Part shown: piece after piece, positions 32,371 to 41,681 of the stretch | How positions within the stretch are numbered: position 1 is the stretch's first letter | How the letters are laid out: each line of letters begins with the position of its first letter | Assembly: GCA_934693165.1 (NCBI GenBank) | Contig: CAKUUX010000004.1 | Location: forward strand, 1 to 64,000 | Length of the DNA stretch: 64,000 nucleotides | Origin: an uncultured Candidatus Melainabacteria bacterium | Lineage (GTDB): Bacteria > Cyanobacteriota > Vampirovibrionia > Gastranaerophilales > Gastranaerophilaceae | Direction of reading: 5' to 3' | Made by a program: the position numbers and the translations under genes | Notes under the pieces: generated by a model | What the model was told of the DNA's origin: nothing | The model's input: only the letters and a program-made list of their open reading frames with translations | The model's database searches: none

Positions 32371-33057
32371 TTATTTTCTTTCCCAGTTAACATTGTTTTT
32401 GACAACTTTTGCTGGAGCTCCTGCTAAAATCGTATTTTCTTCAGTAAATTTCTTTGTGACAATCGCTCTAAAAGCAACAGTTGTATTATTAGGAACTTCA
32501 GAACCCTTTAGAACTGTTACTTCTTGACCTAACCAAACATGATTACCTATTTTTATATCTTTATCTTCATTAATAATTTCACCTGTTTCAAGTGATTTAA
32601 TTTTGTGACCGTCGCAAGTTCTTATTGTAATTCCTTTTGCACACATGCAATCATCACCAATTTCTATTTTATTATTTTCTTTTTTATGGAATAAAATGTA
32701 ACCACTATTTATACCAAAATCTTTACCAATAATAAGTTGGGAACCTTTAGCTTCTGACATAACTTCAAGATTTTTAATAATATCAAAAGACGACTTTATA
32801 CTGATTAAAGAATTATCAGCAAAAGTAAACTTGCATTTTACAAAATGTGGGATTGGTTCATATAGTTTAAAAACAGCATTTGAACCGTGAAATTTAATTT
32901 TAACTCCGTTTACAGAGTTTATTTGTTTTTCTGTTCCGTCTTTTTTTACTAAAATAATTTTATTATTGCCACCAAACGGCAGTACAAAATTCATTTTTAT
33001 TCCAAAAATTTTTATAAAAAATCTTCTATTTTCTTTTTTTGATTCAAATAAACTCAT
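32371..33057 (-). CDS. Hexapeptide-repeat acyltransferase
   Basis: 228 residues. The C-terminal half has left-handed beta-helix repeats (IEIGDDCMCAKGITIRTCDG, IKIGNHVWLGQEVTVLKGSE) and the closing AGAPAKVV typical of sugar O- or N-acetyltransferases; the N-terminal 90 residues are a beta-rich extension without clear repeats. Extended -10 TGCTAAAAT ends six bases before the ATG (leaderless), so the acetyltransferase and the genes after it in the minus direction may start their own transcript here. Confidence 0.82.
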   Translation of the reverse strand: MSLFESKKENRRFFIKIFGIKMNFVLPFGGNNKIILVKKDGTEKQINSVNGVKIKFHGSNAVFKLYEPIPHFVKCKFTFADNSLISIKSSFDIIKNLEVMSEAKGSQLIIGKDFGINSGYILFHKKENNKIEIGDDCMCAKGITIRTCDGHKIKSLETGEIINEDKDIKIGNHVWLGQEVTVLKGSEVPNNTTVAFRAIVTKKFTEENTILAGAPAKVVKNNVNWERK

Positions 33058-33063
33058 ACAAAT

Positions 33064-33072
33064 ATTTTAGCA
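33064..33072 (-). promoter_or_regulatory. Extended -10 of acyltransferase gene (leaderless)
   Basis: Minus-strand TGCTAAAAT ending six bases before the ATG at 33057. Confidence 0.6.
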
Positions 33073-33089
33073 TAAAAATCTAAATAGCC

Positions 33090-33650
33090 TTAATTTTCAG
33101 AAATTTCTTTCAAAATTTCTTTAGCTTTTTTAGGTGAATATTCCCAGTATTTTGATTCATTAATTTGTTTTATTTTCTCTTCATTAAATCGCATTTTAAT
33201 AATTTTTGCAGGACTACCTGCAACAACAGCAAAATCTGGAACATCTCTATTTACAAATGAATTAGCACCAATGATTGCGCCGTTACCAATTTTCACACCA
33301 CGTCTTACAATAGCATCAACGCCTATCCAAACATCATTTCCAATAGTACAATCGTCTTTTGTTAGTCCTTTATAATCATTTGTTGAGATTGATAAATGCC
33401 CTGAAGTAGAAATTTCATTCATATTATGTTCTCCAGGACCAATAGTTACGTTATTGCCTATAGAACAATATCTTCCAATAACAGCACGAGTTATAGTAGT
33501 ATGATTACCAACGTATGTATAATCTCCCAATACAGTGTTATTATCAATATCTGCTGTTTTTGAAACCTTTATCTTTTTATCGATTGCATAAAATCTTACA
33601 GGTTTTCCTCTTAGTTTATCTATTATTTTTTGAAATAAGCTTGTTGACAT
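33090..33650 (-). CDS. CatB-like acetyltransferase
   Basis: 186 residues of hexapeptide repeats with the xenobiotic/CatB pattern: YVGNHTTITRAVIGRYCSIG, the GPGEHNMNEIS loop carrying the likely catalytic His, CTIGNDVWIGVDAIVRRGVK and AVVAGSPAKIIK. Probably acetylates a sugar in the polysaccharide. A gaggaaatt ribosome site lies close to the preceding stop codon; it is coupled to the DUF1796 gene upstream on the minus strand. Confidence 0.88.
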   Translation of the reverse strand: MSTSLFQKIIDKLRGKPVRFYAIDKKIKVSKTADIDNNTVLGDYTYVGNHTTITRAVIGRYCSIGNNVTIGPGEHNMNEISTSGHLSISTNDYKGLTKDDCTIGNDVWIGVDAIVRRGVKIGNGAIIGANSFVNRDVPDFAVVAGSPAKIIKMRFNEEKIKQINESKYWEYSPKKAKEILKEISEN

Positions 33651-33657
33651 AATTTCC

Positions 33658-34449
33658 TCATTTTAATTTCTTTAATTTTATTTTTATTCCTAATAGAATT
33701 AGAATTTTTGCATTTAATTGACCGTCGTTTGTAATTGTAAAAACATTTTTTAGGATTGGTCTTACAAAATTTTTAATTTTATCACTTAAATTTGTTTTAA
33801 AGATTTCCACTTCAAAACCTTGATTTTCAATTTCTTCTTTTACAAAATTGCATAAATCTTTTACCCAAATTTTTGAATTTTTTGTTTGTAATTCAGGCTT
33901 GAACCAATCTGAAAAATCTTTGTATGGATGAAGATTTGAATATATTTCAACATTTTCTATCGTATTTTCAATGTTTCTAAAAGTAGACCAAACTAATAAT
34001 TTAAAAGGTTTTTCACCTCTTAAATCTTTTAAAACATAATACAATTCTTTAATCTCATCACAGCCTGAAGTTTCATCAAGATTATGCACAAAAAACAAGA
34101 ATTTATCAGAATTTAAAACTTCTTTAAAATTATCAATTCTAGGTTGATAGCGTTCTTTTAGTTTTTCAAAATCATTTTCTTTAAATGCTCCGTCGTGATT
34201 AAAAACTATGTCGTATTTTTTATTTTGCCAATAATTCAATCCAAAAGGTTCATAAAAACCGTATTCAATATTTTCAAAATAATCAGCAAAATTTGATTTT
34301 AAAATTTGTATCAAACCTTTTGTATGATGAATTGTAAGGTCAAAAACCATACTTTTTCTGCCATGTTTTTTATCAGAAATTAATTCATTTTTTGTTAAAT
34401 AAGTTCTTGGCTGACAATTCCACCCTAGCGAGATTATTTCGTAATCCAT
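33658..34449 (-). CDS. DUF1796-family protein
   Basis: 263 residues. The N-terminus (YEIISLGWNCQPRTYL, then FDLTIHHTKGLIQIL and VFNHDG) matches the DUF1796 family, sometimes described as putative cysteine peptidases or papain-like proteins and common in polysaccharide loci. The conserved Cys in GWNCQPR and His in FNHDG fit that idea. Role in the locus unknown. Ggag ribosome site; one base separates it from the GT2-GT11 gene. Confidence 0.78.
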   Translation of the reverse strand: MDYEIISLGWNCQPRTYLTKNELISDKKHGRKSMVFDLTIHHTKGLIQILKSNFADYFENIEYGFYEPFGLNYWQNKKYDIVFNHDGAFKENDFEKLKERYQPRIDNFKEVLNSDKFLFFVHNLDETSGCDEIKELYYVLKDLRGEKPFKLLVWSTFRNIENTIENVEIYSNLHPYKDFSDWFKPELQTKNSKIWVKDLCNFVKEEIENQGFEVEIFKTNLSDKIKNFVRPILKNVFTITNDGQLNAKILILLGIKIKLKKLK

Positions 34450-36198
34450 TTACTTATTCTCCAAAATATACCAATTTTCTGGAATAATATCGGAATTTGA
34501 TTTAAAATTTGCTTGCCAATATTCTGGAGCAATAACAATTTTTTCAGAATTTTCGTTTAAAAATGCGCCCCACCATGAAAAACTGCTATTTGCAATAATA
34601 TTGTGATTACAATTTTTCATTAACTCTAAATCAAACCAACCGTGTTTACCTGAATTTATGTCAACTACTACTGTTTTACAGTCAAAATTGGTATTTTTTT
34701 TAACCCATATTGGGTCATCAGAAAAAATGAATAATGTGAAATCTTCTTTTATTTTTTGTTTCATTAATTTTACGGCATTTTTGTAATAATCCATACTGCA
34801 AGAGCCGTAAACTTTTTGGTTTCTTGCTTTTAAGTAGTCACCACGTCTAAAATGCATTGATACAGATGTACCTGATTTAATTTGCTCAAGCATTTTTTTG
34901 TTTTTAGAATTCAATTTAAAAGTTAATTTAAAATCTTTTCTCAATTCTTCGAGAACATTTTCAAAGTATTTGTATGATTGAAAATATCCATCAATATATG
35001 CAGGAGGTTTGATTTCAAACAGATTTTCTTCAAAAGATGAAAAATCCTTTTGTACGTATTCAGGTCTTGTATTTTTGATTTTTACTAGCTTATTTCTTAA
35101 TTTTCTTATAAAAATTATTTTCTTTAAAATCTTTTTATACAAAGGTTTTTCAATAGTTTTAATATAATGAGAAAGTTCAAAACATTTTAGTTTAAAAGTT
35201 TCTTCTGAATCATCAAATATAACTTCATAGCCAGTTTTTGCTTCAAAAGCTTTACCAAACGCCCATTCAAACATTTGATTTGCTTGACGGCCTTTCATAT
35301 TGATAAATACAGCGTTATCATAAGTTCTTTTTTTATAAATTGGTAAAACACCTAACAATAAATGTGTTTCTGACTTCAAGCTTTCATTTATTGTGTAAAT
35401 AGGAAGCTTGCCTATTTTTAATTCCTTCTTCATTGCTGTAAAATATCCATCTGGAAGTTTGATATTTTCTGCTTTTGCAAAATGTAGAGTATCTCTTTTT
35501 GCTCTAATTTTGTCTTCAACGAGCTTTTTATCTTGTCTACGTCTTACAATTGATACAGGATTTACCATATAGTAATAGTTGATTTCTGGAACTCCGACTA
35601 CTTTGTTTGCAAAATGAACAGATTTTGCAACAAAAAGTTTGTCTTCATAATACATTCCTTCAACAAAATCTAATCCAACTCTATCAAAATAAGTTTTTCT
35701 ATAAATTTTGTTCCAAATGCTTGGCATTTCAACAACTTTACAATTAAAGAATTTATCAGCATCTTCTGTTGAAATCTTTTCCTCATCTATTTTTAATCTA
35801 AATTTTTCTTTATTTGGATATTTTCTGATTATACTTGAATAAGCAATATCAGCGTCATTTTTAATCGCTGAATTGTATAATTTTTCGTAAAAATTTAAAT
35901 CAACATAATCATCAGAATCAACAAAGCCAATAAATTCACCTGTCGCAAGTTTTAAACCTTCATTACGAGCAGCAGAAACACCCTTAAAACCTTCAAGTTC
36001 AACAACTTTGATACGGCTATCTTTTTGTGCGTATTCTTTACAAATTTCTAAAGATTTGTCAGAACTTTTATCATCAACTAAAATTATTTCGATATCCGAT
36101 AAAGTCTGATTAACAAGAGAGTCAAGACATCTTGCTAAAAATTTTTCAACATTAAAAACTGGTGAAACTATTGAAATTTTTGGTCTGTTATTTTCCAT
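34450..36198 (-). CDS. Bifunctional GT2 plus GT11 fucosyltransferase
   Basis: 582 residues, two enzymes in one chain. Residues 1-270 are a GT2 domain (ISIVSPVFNVEKFLARCLDS, DDKSSD, and the DxD-type FVDSDDYVD). Residues about 295-582 are a GT11 alpha-1,2-fucosyltransferase: MKGRQANQMFEWAFGKAF, MHFRRGDYL near residue 450 (GDP-fucose-binding HxRRGD), and NSSFSWWGAFL near 543. The matching donor pathway (gmd, fcl) is in the same cluster. TATAAT ends six bases before the ATG (leaderless). The protein would add a sugar and then cap it with fucose. Confidence 0.92.
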   Translation of the reverse strand: MENNRPKISIVSPVFNVEKFLARCLDSLVNQTLSDIEIILVDDKSSDKSLEICKEYAQKDSRIKVVELEGFKGVSAARNEGLKLATGEFIGFVDSDDYVDLNFYEKLYNSAIKNDADIAYSSIIRKYPNKEKFRLKIDEEKISTEDADKFFNCKVVEMPSIWNKIYRKTYFDRVGLDFVEGMYYEDKLFVAKSVHFANKVVGVPEINYYYMVNPVSIVRRRQDKKLVEDKIRAKRDTLHFAKAENIKLPDGYFTAMKKELKIGKLPIYTINESLKSETHLLLGVLPIYKKRTYDNAVFINMKGRQANQMFEWAFGKAFEAKTGYEVIFDDSEETFKLKCFELSHYIKTIEKPLYKKILKKIIFIRKLRNKLVKIKNTRPEYVQKDFSSFEENLFEIKPPAYIDGYFQSYKYFENVLEELRKDFKLTFKLNSKNKKMLEQIKSGTSVSMHFRRGDYLKARNQKVYGSCSMDYYKNAVKLMKQKIKEDFTLFIFSDDPIWVKKNTNFDCKTVVVDINSGKHGWFDLELMKNCNHNIIANSSFSWWGAFLNENSEKIVIAPEYWQANFKSNSDIIPENWYILENK

Positions 36199-36204
36199 AA
36201 GCTT

Positions 36205-36210
36205 ATTATA
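36205..36210 (-). promoter_or_regulatory. -10 element of GT2-GT11 gene (leaderless)
   Basis: Minus-strand TATAAT ending six bases before the ATG at 36198. Confidence 0.6.
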
Positions 36211-36212
36211 AT

Positions 36213-37244
36213 CTAAATCTCCAATAATTTATACACATTTTCTAAAACATATTCTGGACTAGGAGAAAGTGTGCATTTGTTTCTGTTTGATTTTAGAGGG
36301 CATTTTCTTTTGTGACAAGGTTTACAAACTTCGTTTTGAAGTGCCACATACTTGTTTTCGTCACCTAAAGGCGCATAAAAACTTTTTGGTGTAGCACAAA
36401 AGATTGAAAGAATTTTAGGTTTTTGTGTTGCCCAAGCAAGATGAGTACTTCCACTATCTAGCGAAAGTAGTAAATCACCTTTTTCAAAAACAGCTCTCAA
36501 TTCTTCAAGATTTGTTTTTCCACAAAGATTTATGCCAACACCTTTTGAAATATATTCACAAAGTTCATTATCTTGAGCCATGCCTGTAAAAACAAGATTG
36601 ACTTTGTCTTTTAAATTCTCAACGACTTTTTGAAAATTATCTTTATTCCAGTGTTTATCTTTCCAAGTAGTTGCAGGTGCGACGATTACAGTCTTTTTAG
36701 AATTATCTAAGTCTTTTAAAAGTTCATCTACTTTTTGATTAACTTCATCTTTTATCGGAGGAAGTGTAACTTTTAAGTTATCCGTATTTAATCCCAAATA
36801 TTGTGCATATTTTAGGTAAGTTTTTATAACGTGTAATTTATAACCCTCTTTAATTGGAGGAATAATTTCGTTTCCACCCAAATATGAAAGTTCTCTAGCA
36901 TCACGAGCGATAATTCTACGTTTAGCACCACAGAATTTCATAAATCTAAAACTTTTCCATAGCATTTGGTTATCAATTGCAATATCAAATTTTTCTGCTC
37001 TTAAATTTTTTATAACTTCAATATATTCTTTGAAATTTTGAAGTTTGTTTTTGTTCTTTTTCCATTTTTCAATAGGTACAAAAATAACATTATCAACACA
37101 AGAATTGTCTTTCAAAAGTTGATAACCTTTTTCAGAAACAAGCCAAGAAACCTCATAGCCATTATCTTTTAATGTATTTGCAAGAGGAATAGTAAAAATC
37201 ACATCACCCAATGCACTTAATCTAATTATTAAAACTTTTTTCAT
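36213..37244 (-). CDS. GT9 heptosyltransferase-like protein
   Basis: 343 residues of GT-B fold: KVLIIRLSALGDVIFTIPLA (the GDx motif near the start), VIVAPATTWKDKHW and LLSLDSGSTHLAWATQKP. Members add heptose or other sugars to LPS core. A Cys-rich tail (CKPCHKRKCPL) is like that of other GT9 proteins in this cluster, and it is probably a zinc site. It sits eight bases after the next GT9 gene, so they form a pair. Confidence 0.9.
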   Translation of the reverse strand: MKKVLIIRLSALGDVIFTIPLANTLKDNGYEVSWLVSEKGYQLLKDNSCVDNVIFVPIEKWKKNKNKLQNFKEYIEVIKNLRAEKFDIAIDNQMLWKSFRFMKFCGAKRRIIARDARELSYLGGNEIIPPIKEGYKLHVIKTYLKYAQYLGLNTDNLKVTLPPIKDEVNQKVDELLKDLDNSKKTVIVAPATTWKDKHWNKDNFQKVVENLKDKVNLVFTGMAQDNELCEYISKGVGINLCGKTNLEELRAVFEKGDLLLSLDSGSTHLAWATQKPKILSIFCATPKSFYAPLGDENKYVALQNEVCKPCHKRKCPLKSNRNKCTLSPSPEYVLENVYKLLEI

Positions 37245-37251
37245 TTTCTAC

Positions 37252-38229
37252 CTATAATAAATTCTCTTCTTTTATCAGATTTAATATATCACAAACCTCT
37301 ATTGATTGCATACAAGGAGTAAATTTTTCGCCTTCTTTAAGGAGTTTACAAACTTTTTTCTCGCAAAATTTACAATCACTCTTTGGTTCAACAACATAAC
37401 CTTTTTCACCATAAGGTCCACAAGCATAAGTTGGCGTAGAGCCCATTATACCAATAGTGTTTATATTTAAAGCCGAAGCGATATGTAATGGCCCTGAATC
37501 ACCTGAAATAAATAAATCAGAAACAGCATACAAAGCTGCACTTTCTTCTAATGTAAGTTTTCCTGTTAAAACTTTCGCAATAGGCTTAAATTTTTCGTGT
37601 AATTCTATTTCTTTTTTTGAACCACATACAAATATAGTACCCTTATACTTTTCTTTTAGTTTTTTACCTAATACCATCCAGTGTTCATCTGGATAAATTC
37701 TACCTTGTCTATCGTGGTCATTTGCACCACCAACATTAAATATTATCCAAGGTCTTGGTAAATCCTTGTATTTTTCTTTAATTTCATTTTTTAAATCTTC
37801 TCTTATAAAAATTCTTAAATTTTTAGGCTTTTCAATTTCTCCAAAACTATCTACGGCTGTATTATAAAATGCATCTACAGCGTGTATTCTGTTTTTGTTT
37901 CTACGAGTGATTTTTTTTGCAAACATAAACAACATCATAATATAGTTTCTAATAGAATTACTTAAAGGGAAAACTATATCATAACGTTCAAAGGCAAGAC
38001 TTAAACCTTTAAAAATAAGGTAAAGGTAATTATTTGCACTTTTTCCTCTAAAAGATATAACTTTATCAATATCTGGATTATTTTCTAAAAGAGGAACAAT
38101 AAAATCTGTTGTCATAAAATGAACAACACAATTAGGTTCAGCTTTTTTTATACTTTGCGCAAGCATAGTAGAATGAATAACATCACCAATTGCACCTAAT
38201 TTTATTATAAGAACTTTTTTATTTTTCAT
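37252..38229 (-). CDS. GT9 heptosyltransferase-like protein
   Basis: 325 residues; KVLIIKLGAIGDVIHSTMLA, WIIFNVGGANDHDRQGRIYP and LFISGDSGPLHIASALN are the hallmark GT9 motifs. The C-terminal CKFCEKKVCKLL segment carries clustered cysteines. Paralogue of the following gene on the minus strand. Probably an LPS core or O-antigen glycosyltransferase. It is divergent from the plus-strand gene at 38308 with 78 bp between starts. Confidence 0.9.
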   Translation of the reverse strand: MKNKKVLIIKLGAIGDVIHSTMLAQSIKKAEPNCVVHFMTTDFIVPLLENNPDIDKVISFRGKSANNYLYLIFKGLSLAFERYDIVFPLSNSIRNYIMMLFMFAKKITRRNKNRIHAVDAFYNTAVDSFGEIEKPKNLRIFIREDLKNEIKEKYKDLPRPWIIFNVGGANDHDRQGRIYPDEHWMVLGKKLKEKYKGTIFVCGSKKEIELHEKFKPIAKVLTGKLTLEESAALYAVSDLFISGDSGPLHIASALNINTIGIMGSTPTYACGPYGEKGYVVEPKSDCKFCEKKVCKLLKEGEKFTPCMQSIEVCDILNLIKEENLL

Positions 38230-38307
38230 AACCTATCTATTCTTTTTTTATTTTTATCTTTATTTTATAATAAAAACCAATATTATAATTACAGAAAGAG
38301 GATTTTA

Positions 38308-39258
38308 ATGCAAACTTTAGATTTAACACTATTAGTTAAAACATATATCCGACCAATGTGTTTAGAGAATTTTTTGAAATCAGTTGTTGAATACCAAAAA
38401 GTTTGGGATATAAAATTTAGCGATATCGTTATTATTGATGACTCTGACGACGAAAATAATAATGAAAATATTGATGTTATTAATAATTACAGTAATTTAA
38501 ATATTACTTATAAACATTATGAATATAACTCTTTGGGTTTATCTAAAGGTAGAAATGTTGGTTTAGAATTTATAAAAACATCATATTTCATATATTGTGA
38601 TGACGATTACATTTTTGATTTAGATTGTGATATAAAAAGTAGCTACAACACAATAATCGAAAAAAATATTGATATTTTAGGTGGTTACTGTAAACAGGTA
38701 AAATCACTAGAAGCTAAAAAGTTCTCATGTATAAATTGGGTTGGTTTTATTCAAGAAAATGAAGAATACGACCTTTGCAATATTTACGAAGATATTTTCC
38801 CTGAATTAATGAAGTGTGATATCCTTTTGAATTTCTACATTGCAAAAACTGAAAGCGTAAAAAAAGTAGGATATCCAGAAGAATATACAACCAATGAACA
38901 TAACTTCGTATTTTACAGATTTAAAAAAGCTAATTTTGAAGTATATTCGACAAATAAACTTTTTGTTAAACATTTCCATGTTTCAAATAATAAAAAATCT
39001 AAAACTTATACAAATCACCGTAGCAAATTTGTAAACCCTTATAAAAAGCCAGTCATAGGTATTTTGTCAACAAAAGACAAACTGATAAGATTTGACGATT
39101 ATTCTTTGGGACATCCTGAAAAATACATTAGCGAAAATAATAATAAAAAATATCGTTTTAAATTGAATTTATTAATTTGCAAGATTGATGTCTATATGTC
39201 TTTATTCAAAACTATTGATAAATTAATCAACAAATTAAAAAAAACAAAATCTATTTAA
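38308..39258 (+). CDS. GT2-like glycosyltransferase
   Basis: 316 residues; LDLTLLVKTYIRPMCLENFL, VIIDDSDDE, SLGLSKGRNVGLEFIKTSYF and the DxD-type YCDDDY identify a GT-A family 2 enzyme. A gagg ribosome site and TATAAT lie upstream, so it has its own promoter. It is one of three plus-strand glycosyltransferase genes embedded in a minus-strand locus, and its end overlaps the GT10 gene by eight bases. Confidence 0.87.
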   Translation: MQTLDLTLLVKTYIRPMCLENFLKSVVEYQKVWDIKFSDIVIIDDSDDENNNENIDVINNYSNLNITYKHYEYNSLGLSKGRNVGLEFIKTSYFIYCDDDYIFDLDCDIKSSYNTIIEKNIDILGGYCKQVKSLEAKKFSCINWVGFIQENEEYDLCNIYEDIFPELMKCDILLNFYIAKTESVKKVGYPEEYTTNEHNFVFYRFKKANFEVYSTNKLFVKHFHVSNNKKSKTYTNHRSKFVNPYKKPVIGILSTKDKLIRFDDYSLGHPEKYISENNNKKYRFKLNLLICKIDVYMSLFKTIDKLINKLKKTKSI

Positions 39259-40300
39259 AATATTTTTGGTATAAATCATCCCAACGATTATTATAATAAC
39301 TTTGTACCCTATTATAGTTATCAATAATTGCAGGTATTCTAGCTTCGTATTCTTCCTTAGTACATTGTTTTATAATATTTTCGATATTATCCAAATCTTT
39401 TACTGAAACTTTTATAATCCCATCTGGATTAAAGAATTCATCAATTTTGTTTGCACCAATATAAATAGGAATTGTCATTGATGCAAAACAATTTAGTAAA
39501 CGCTCAGTAAAGAAATATGGCTCAATAATATTTTCAATTGCAAAAGAATATCTGTAATCAGTTAAAGTATCTGCGATATTGATAAAATTTCCACCATCAA
39601 AAGTTCCAAATGTATCAGCCAAATTTTCTTTTTTCAATTTTTTTGCCAAATTTAATCTGACTACGTGCAATTCACACTGTGTTTTATCAGAAGAACATAT
39701 TGAAATATTTTTTGATTTATTTTTATAAACCTCTGGATTGCGTTCTCCACCCCCAAATGTTCCATACCAAACATTTGCACAGAATGGCACAAATACTGCA
39801 TTGTCGTATTTATTTAAGATTTTTTCATCATAAGTAAAAATTAAGTCAAAATCTTTGTTCAAACCTTTGTGTTTATCAAAGATTTTGTAATCTTCTGGAA
39901 CAATTGCCATTGATTCAAATAAAAACCCGAATTTCTTATCAGGATTACCCATTGTTTCAAGCATTGCTTGATGCGAATAAAAATGTGTTTTTAGTCCAAA
40001 ATTAAATCTATCTGTCAAAAAATATTTTGATTTAATTCCAAGTGGCGACTGAGCACATTGCAAATCTCGAATGAAAAACGTTCTCATTCTTTCGCCATCT
40101 TCATTATAGATTTCGGGTTCTTCTGCAGATTGAGCGAATTCAAGATTATATAATGGTAGATAAATTTTTCCATAATGTTTATGATTTAAAGTTTTTATAA
40201 TATCTGTACCATTAAGTTTATTTCTTAATTTCTTTCTTAAAGGTTTTGAAGGAATAAACATGCATAATAAATTTATTAAAAGTTTCTTTGTTTTATCCAT
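39251..40300 (-). CDS. GT10 alpha-1,3/4-fucosyltransferase-like protein
   Basis: 349 residues. The C-terminal donor domain carries the GT10 signature: YRYSFAIENIIEPYFFTERL followed by LNCFASMTIPIYIGANKI and FFNPDGIIKV, where the Glu-Asn and Thr-Glu-Arg/Lys residues bind GDP-fucose. The N-terminal half, with the YSHQAML acceptor-side segment, is more divergent. With GDP-fucose made in the same cluster, transfer of L-fucose in alpha-1,3 or alpha-1,4 linkage is the likely reaction. The start overlaps the acetyltransferase gene upstream by eight bases, indicating coupling. Confidence 0.88.
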   Translation of the reverse strand: MDKTKKLLINLLCMFIPSKPLRKKLRNKLNGTDIIKTLNHKHYGKIYLPLYNLEFAQSAEEPEIYNEDGERMRTFFIRDLQCAQSPLGIKSKYFLTDRFNFGLKTHFYSHQAMLETMGNPDKKFGFLFESMAIVPEDYKIFDKHKGLNKDFDLIFTYDEKILNKYDNAVFVPFCANVWYGTFGGGERNPEVYKNKSKNISICSSDKTQCELHVVRLNLAKKLKKENLADTFGTFDGGNFINIADTLTDYRYSFAIENIIEPYFFTERLLNCFASMTIPIYIGANKIDEFFNPDGIIKVSVKDLDNIENIIKQCTKEEYEARIPAIIDNYNRVQSYYNNRWDDLYQKYFK

Positions 40301-40859
40301 TATTTTTTAGCTCCTTCATAACTCGTATGCTTTCTCTGATGTCTGTATCAAAAGGAATTTGTTTAATCTTATCTTCTGGCAAATCCCACCATTTTATTTC
40401 AAGCAATTCTTTTATTACATCTTCATCAAATCTATATTTTATAACTTTTGCAGGAATGCCACCCACAACAGCGTATGGTGGAACATCCTTTGTTACAACT
40501 GCACCTGCACCTATAACAGCGCCGTCACCAATTGTAAGCCCTTCCATTATTAATGCATTTACACCTATCCAAACGTCATTTCCGATTTTACAGGGGTTGT
40601 CTAAGTTTTCAGTTTCACTGTTTTGAAAATTATATAATTCTGGTGATGTTGAAAAATATTTTATATGGTGCTGTGTTAATCCAATACGAACACCAACTGC
40701 AATAGAACAATAATTTCCAACTGTTGTTTCAAAATTATTTATTTCTGAATCTCTTGAAATATACGAATGATGCCCACAATGTCTAACATTTGGAACAACT
40801 ACTGCAGGCTTTTTGTGTCTTAATATATCAATAAATTTTTGTATAAACTTTATTCTCAT
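40293..40859 (-). CDS. CatB-like acetyltransferase
   Basis: 188 residues of hexapeptide repeats: TTVGNYCSIAVGVRIG, then TQHHIKYFSTSPELY with the catalytic-type His, CKIGNDVWIGVNALIMEGLT and AVVGGIPAKVIKYRFDEDVI. Very similar in layout to the acetyltransferase at 33090. An aagg ribosome site is present and the gene follows the GT8 gene with a 3-bp gap. Confidence 0.88.
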   Translation of the reverse strand: MRIKFIQKFIDILRHKKPAVVVPNVRHCGHHSYISRDSEINNFETTVGNYCSIAVGVRIGLTQHHIKYFSTSPELYNFQNSETENLDNPCKIGNDVWIGVNALIMEGLTIGDGAVIGAGAVVTKDVPPYAVVGGIPAKVIKYRFDEDVIKELLEIKWWDLPEDKIKQIPFDTDIRESIRVMKELKNNG

Positions 40860-40862
40860 TTA

Positions 40863-41669
40863 CTACCTTTTCAAAAGACTTAAGTTAGCTTTTATTAACA
40901 ATCTATCATATTCAAGAAATATTTTAAATAACATCCATTGTCTTCTGAATGCATATTTTACATAGTGCTCTAAATGCCCGATAGGTTTTGTCCAAGGTTT
41001 TTTCTTTCCTGGAAAATGTACTGATTTTATTGGCTTATCTTTACCATATCCATATTTTTTATTATGAAAATCAACAGTACCAAAAATCATATGATAATCG
41101 ACATCAAGATGTAAGTCTTTTTGTTTTTCCCAATCAGGATAATACATAGCAACTACAGTTTGATCACCAAAATGTTCACCTTTTTTGATAAGTTCATTAA
41201 TCAAAGGTAAAAAATTGTTTGAAAAATTTTCTTTTGGTTCTATCACGATAAATCCAGTACAGAAATTTTCAAAATTATCTGTATATTTTAAACAAGTTAC
41301 GCTTGTCATATGTGGTAAATCTAAAACATCATCAATATTTTCTCTAACATAAATATCATTATCAAGTAATAAAATCTTTTCATACTGTGTTAAATCAAAT
41401 GCTGATAATTTCAAAAAAGTTTCCGTCCAATAGTCAAAATTTTCCTTTGCATTCATTTCTATTAATTCTTCAGGTAAAGTTAATTTGTTTCTTGGAAAAA
41501 CAATTTCGATATTATTTTTCTTTAATATCTCCATTGATTTTTGACTTAATTTTTCACCAGCCAAAACCACAAGAGGATATTTTGAATGAACATCTTTTAA
41601 AGATTCATTTAATACCAAACAACCTTTTAAATATGCGTCATTACTAAGTGCTGTAACAAATGCTTTCAT
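40863..41669 (-). CDS. GT8-family glycosyltransferase
   Basis: 268 residues, glycogenin/galactosyltransferase-like GT-A fold: AFVTALSNDAYLKGCLVLNE, ILLLDNDIYV (DxD-type metal site), CTGFIVIEPKE, FGDQTVVAMYY and KSVHFPGKKKPW. Retaining GT8 enzymes add galactose or glucose. An aaggaa ribosome site precedes the ATG; 12 bp follow the aminotransferase gene. Confidence 0.9.
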   Translation of the reverse strand: MKAFVTALSNDAYLKGCLVLNESLKDVHSKYPLVVLAGEKLSQKSMEILKKNNIEIVFPRNKLTLPEELIEMNAKENFDYWTETFLKLSAFDLTQYEKILLLDNDIYVRENIDDVLDLPHMTSVTCLKYTDNFENFCTGFIVIEPKENFSNNFLPLINELIKKGEHFGDQTVVAMYYPDWEKQKDLHLDVDYHMIFGTVDFHNKKYGYGKDKPIKSVHFPGKKKPWTKPIGHLEHYVKYAFRRQWMLFKIFLEYDRLLIKANLSLLKR

Positions 41670-41681
41670 TAATTTTCCTTT

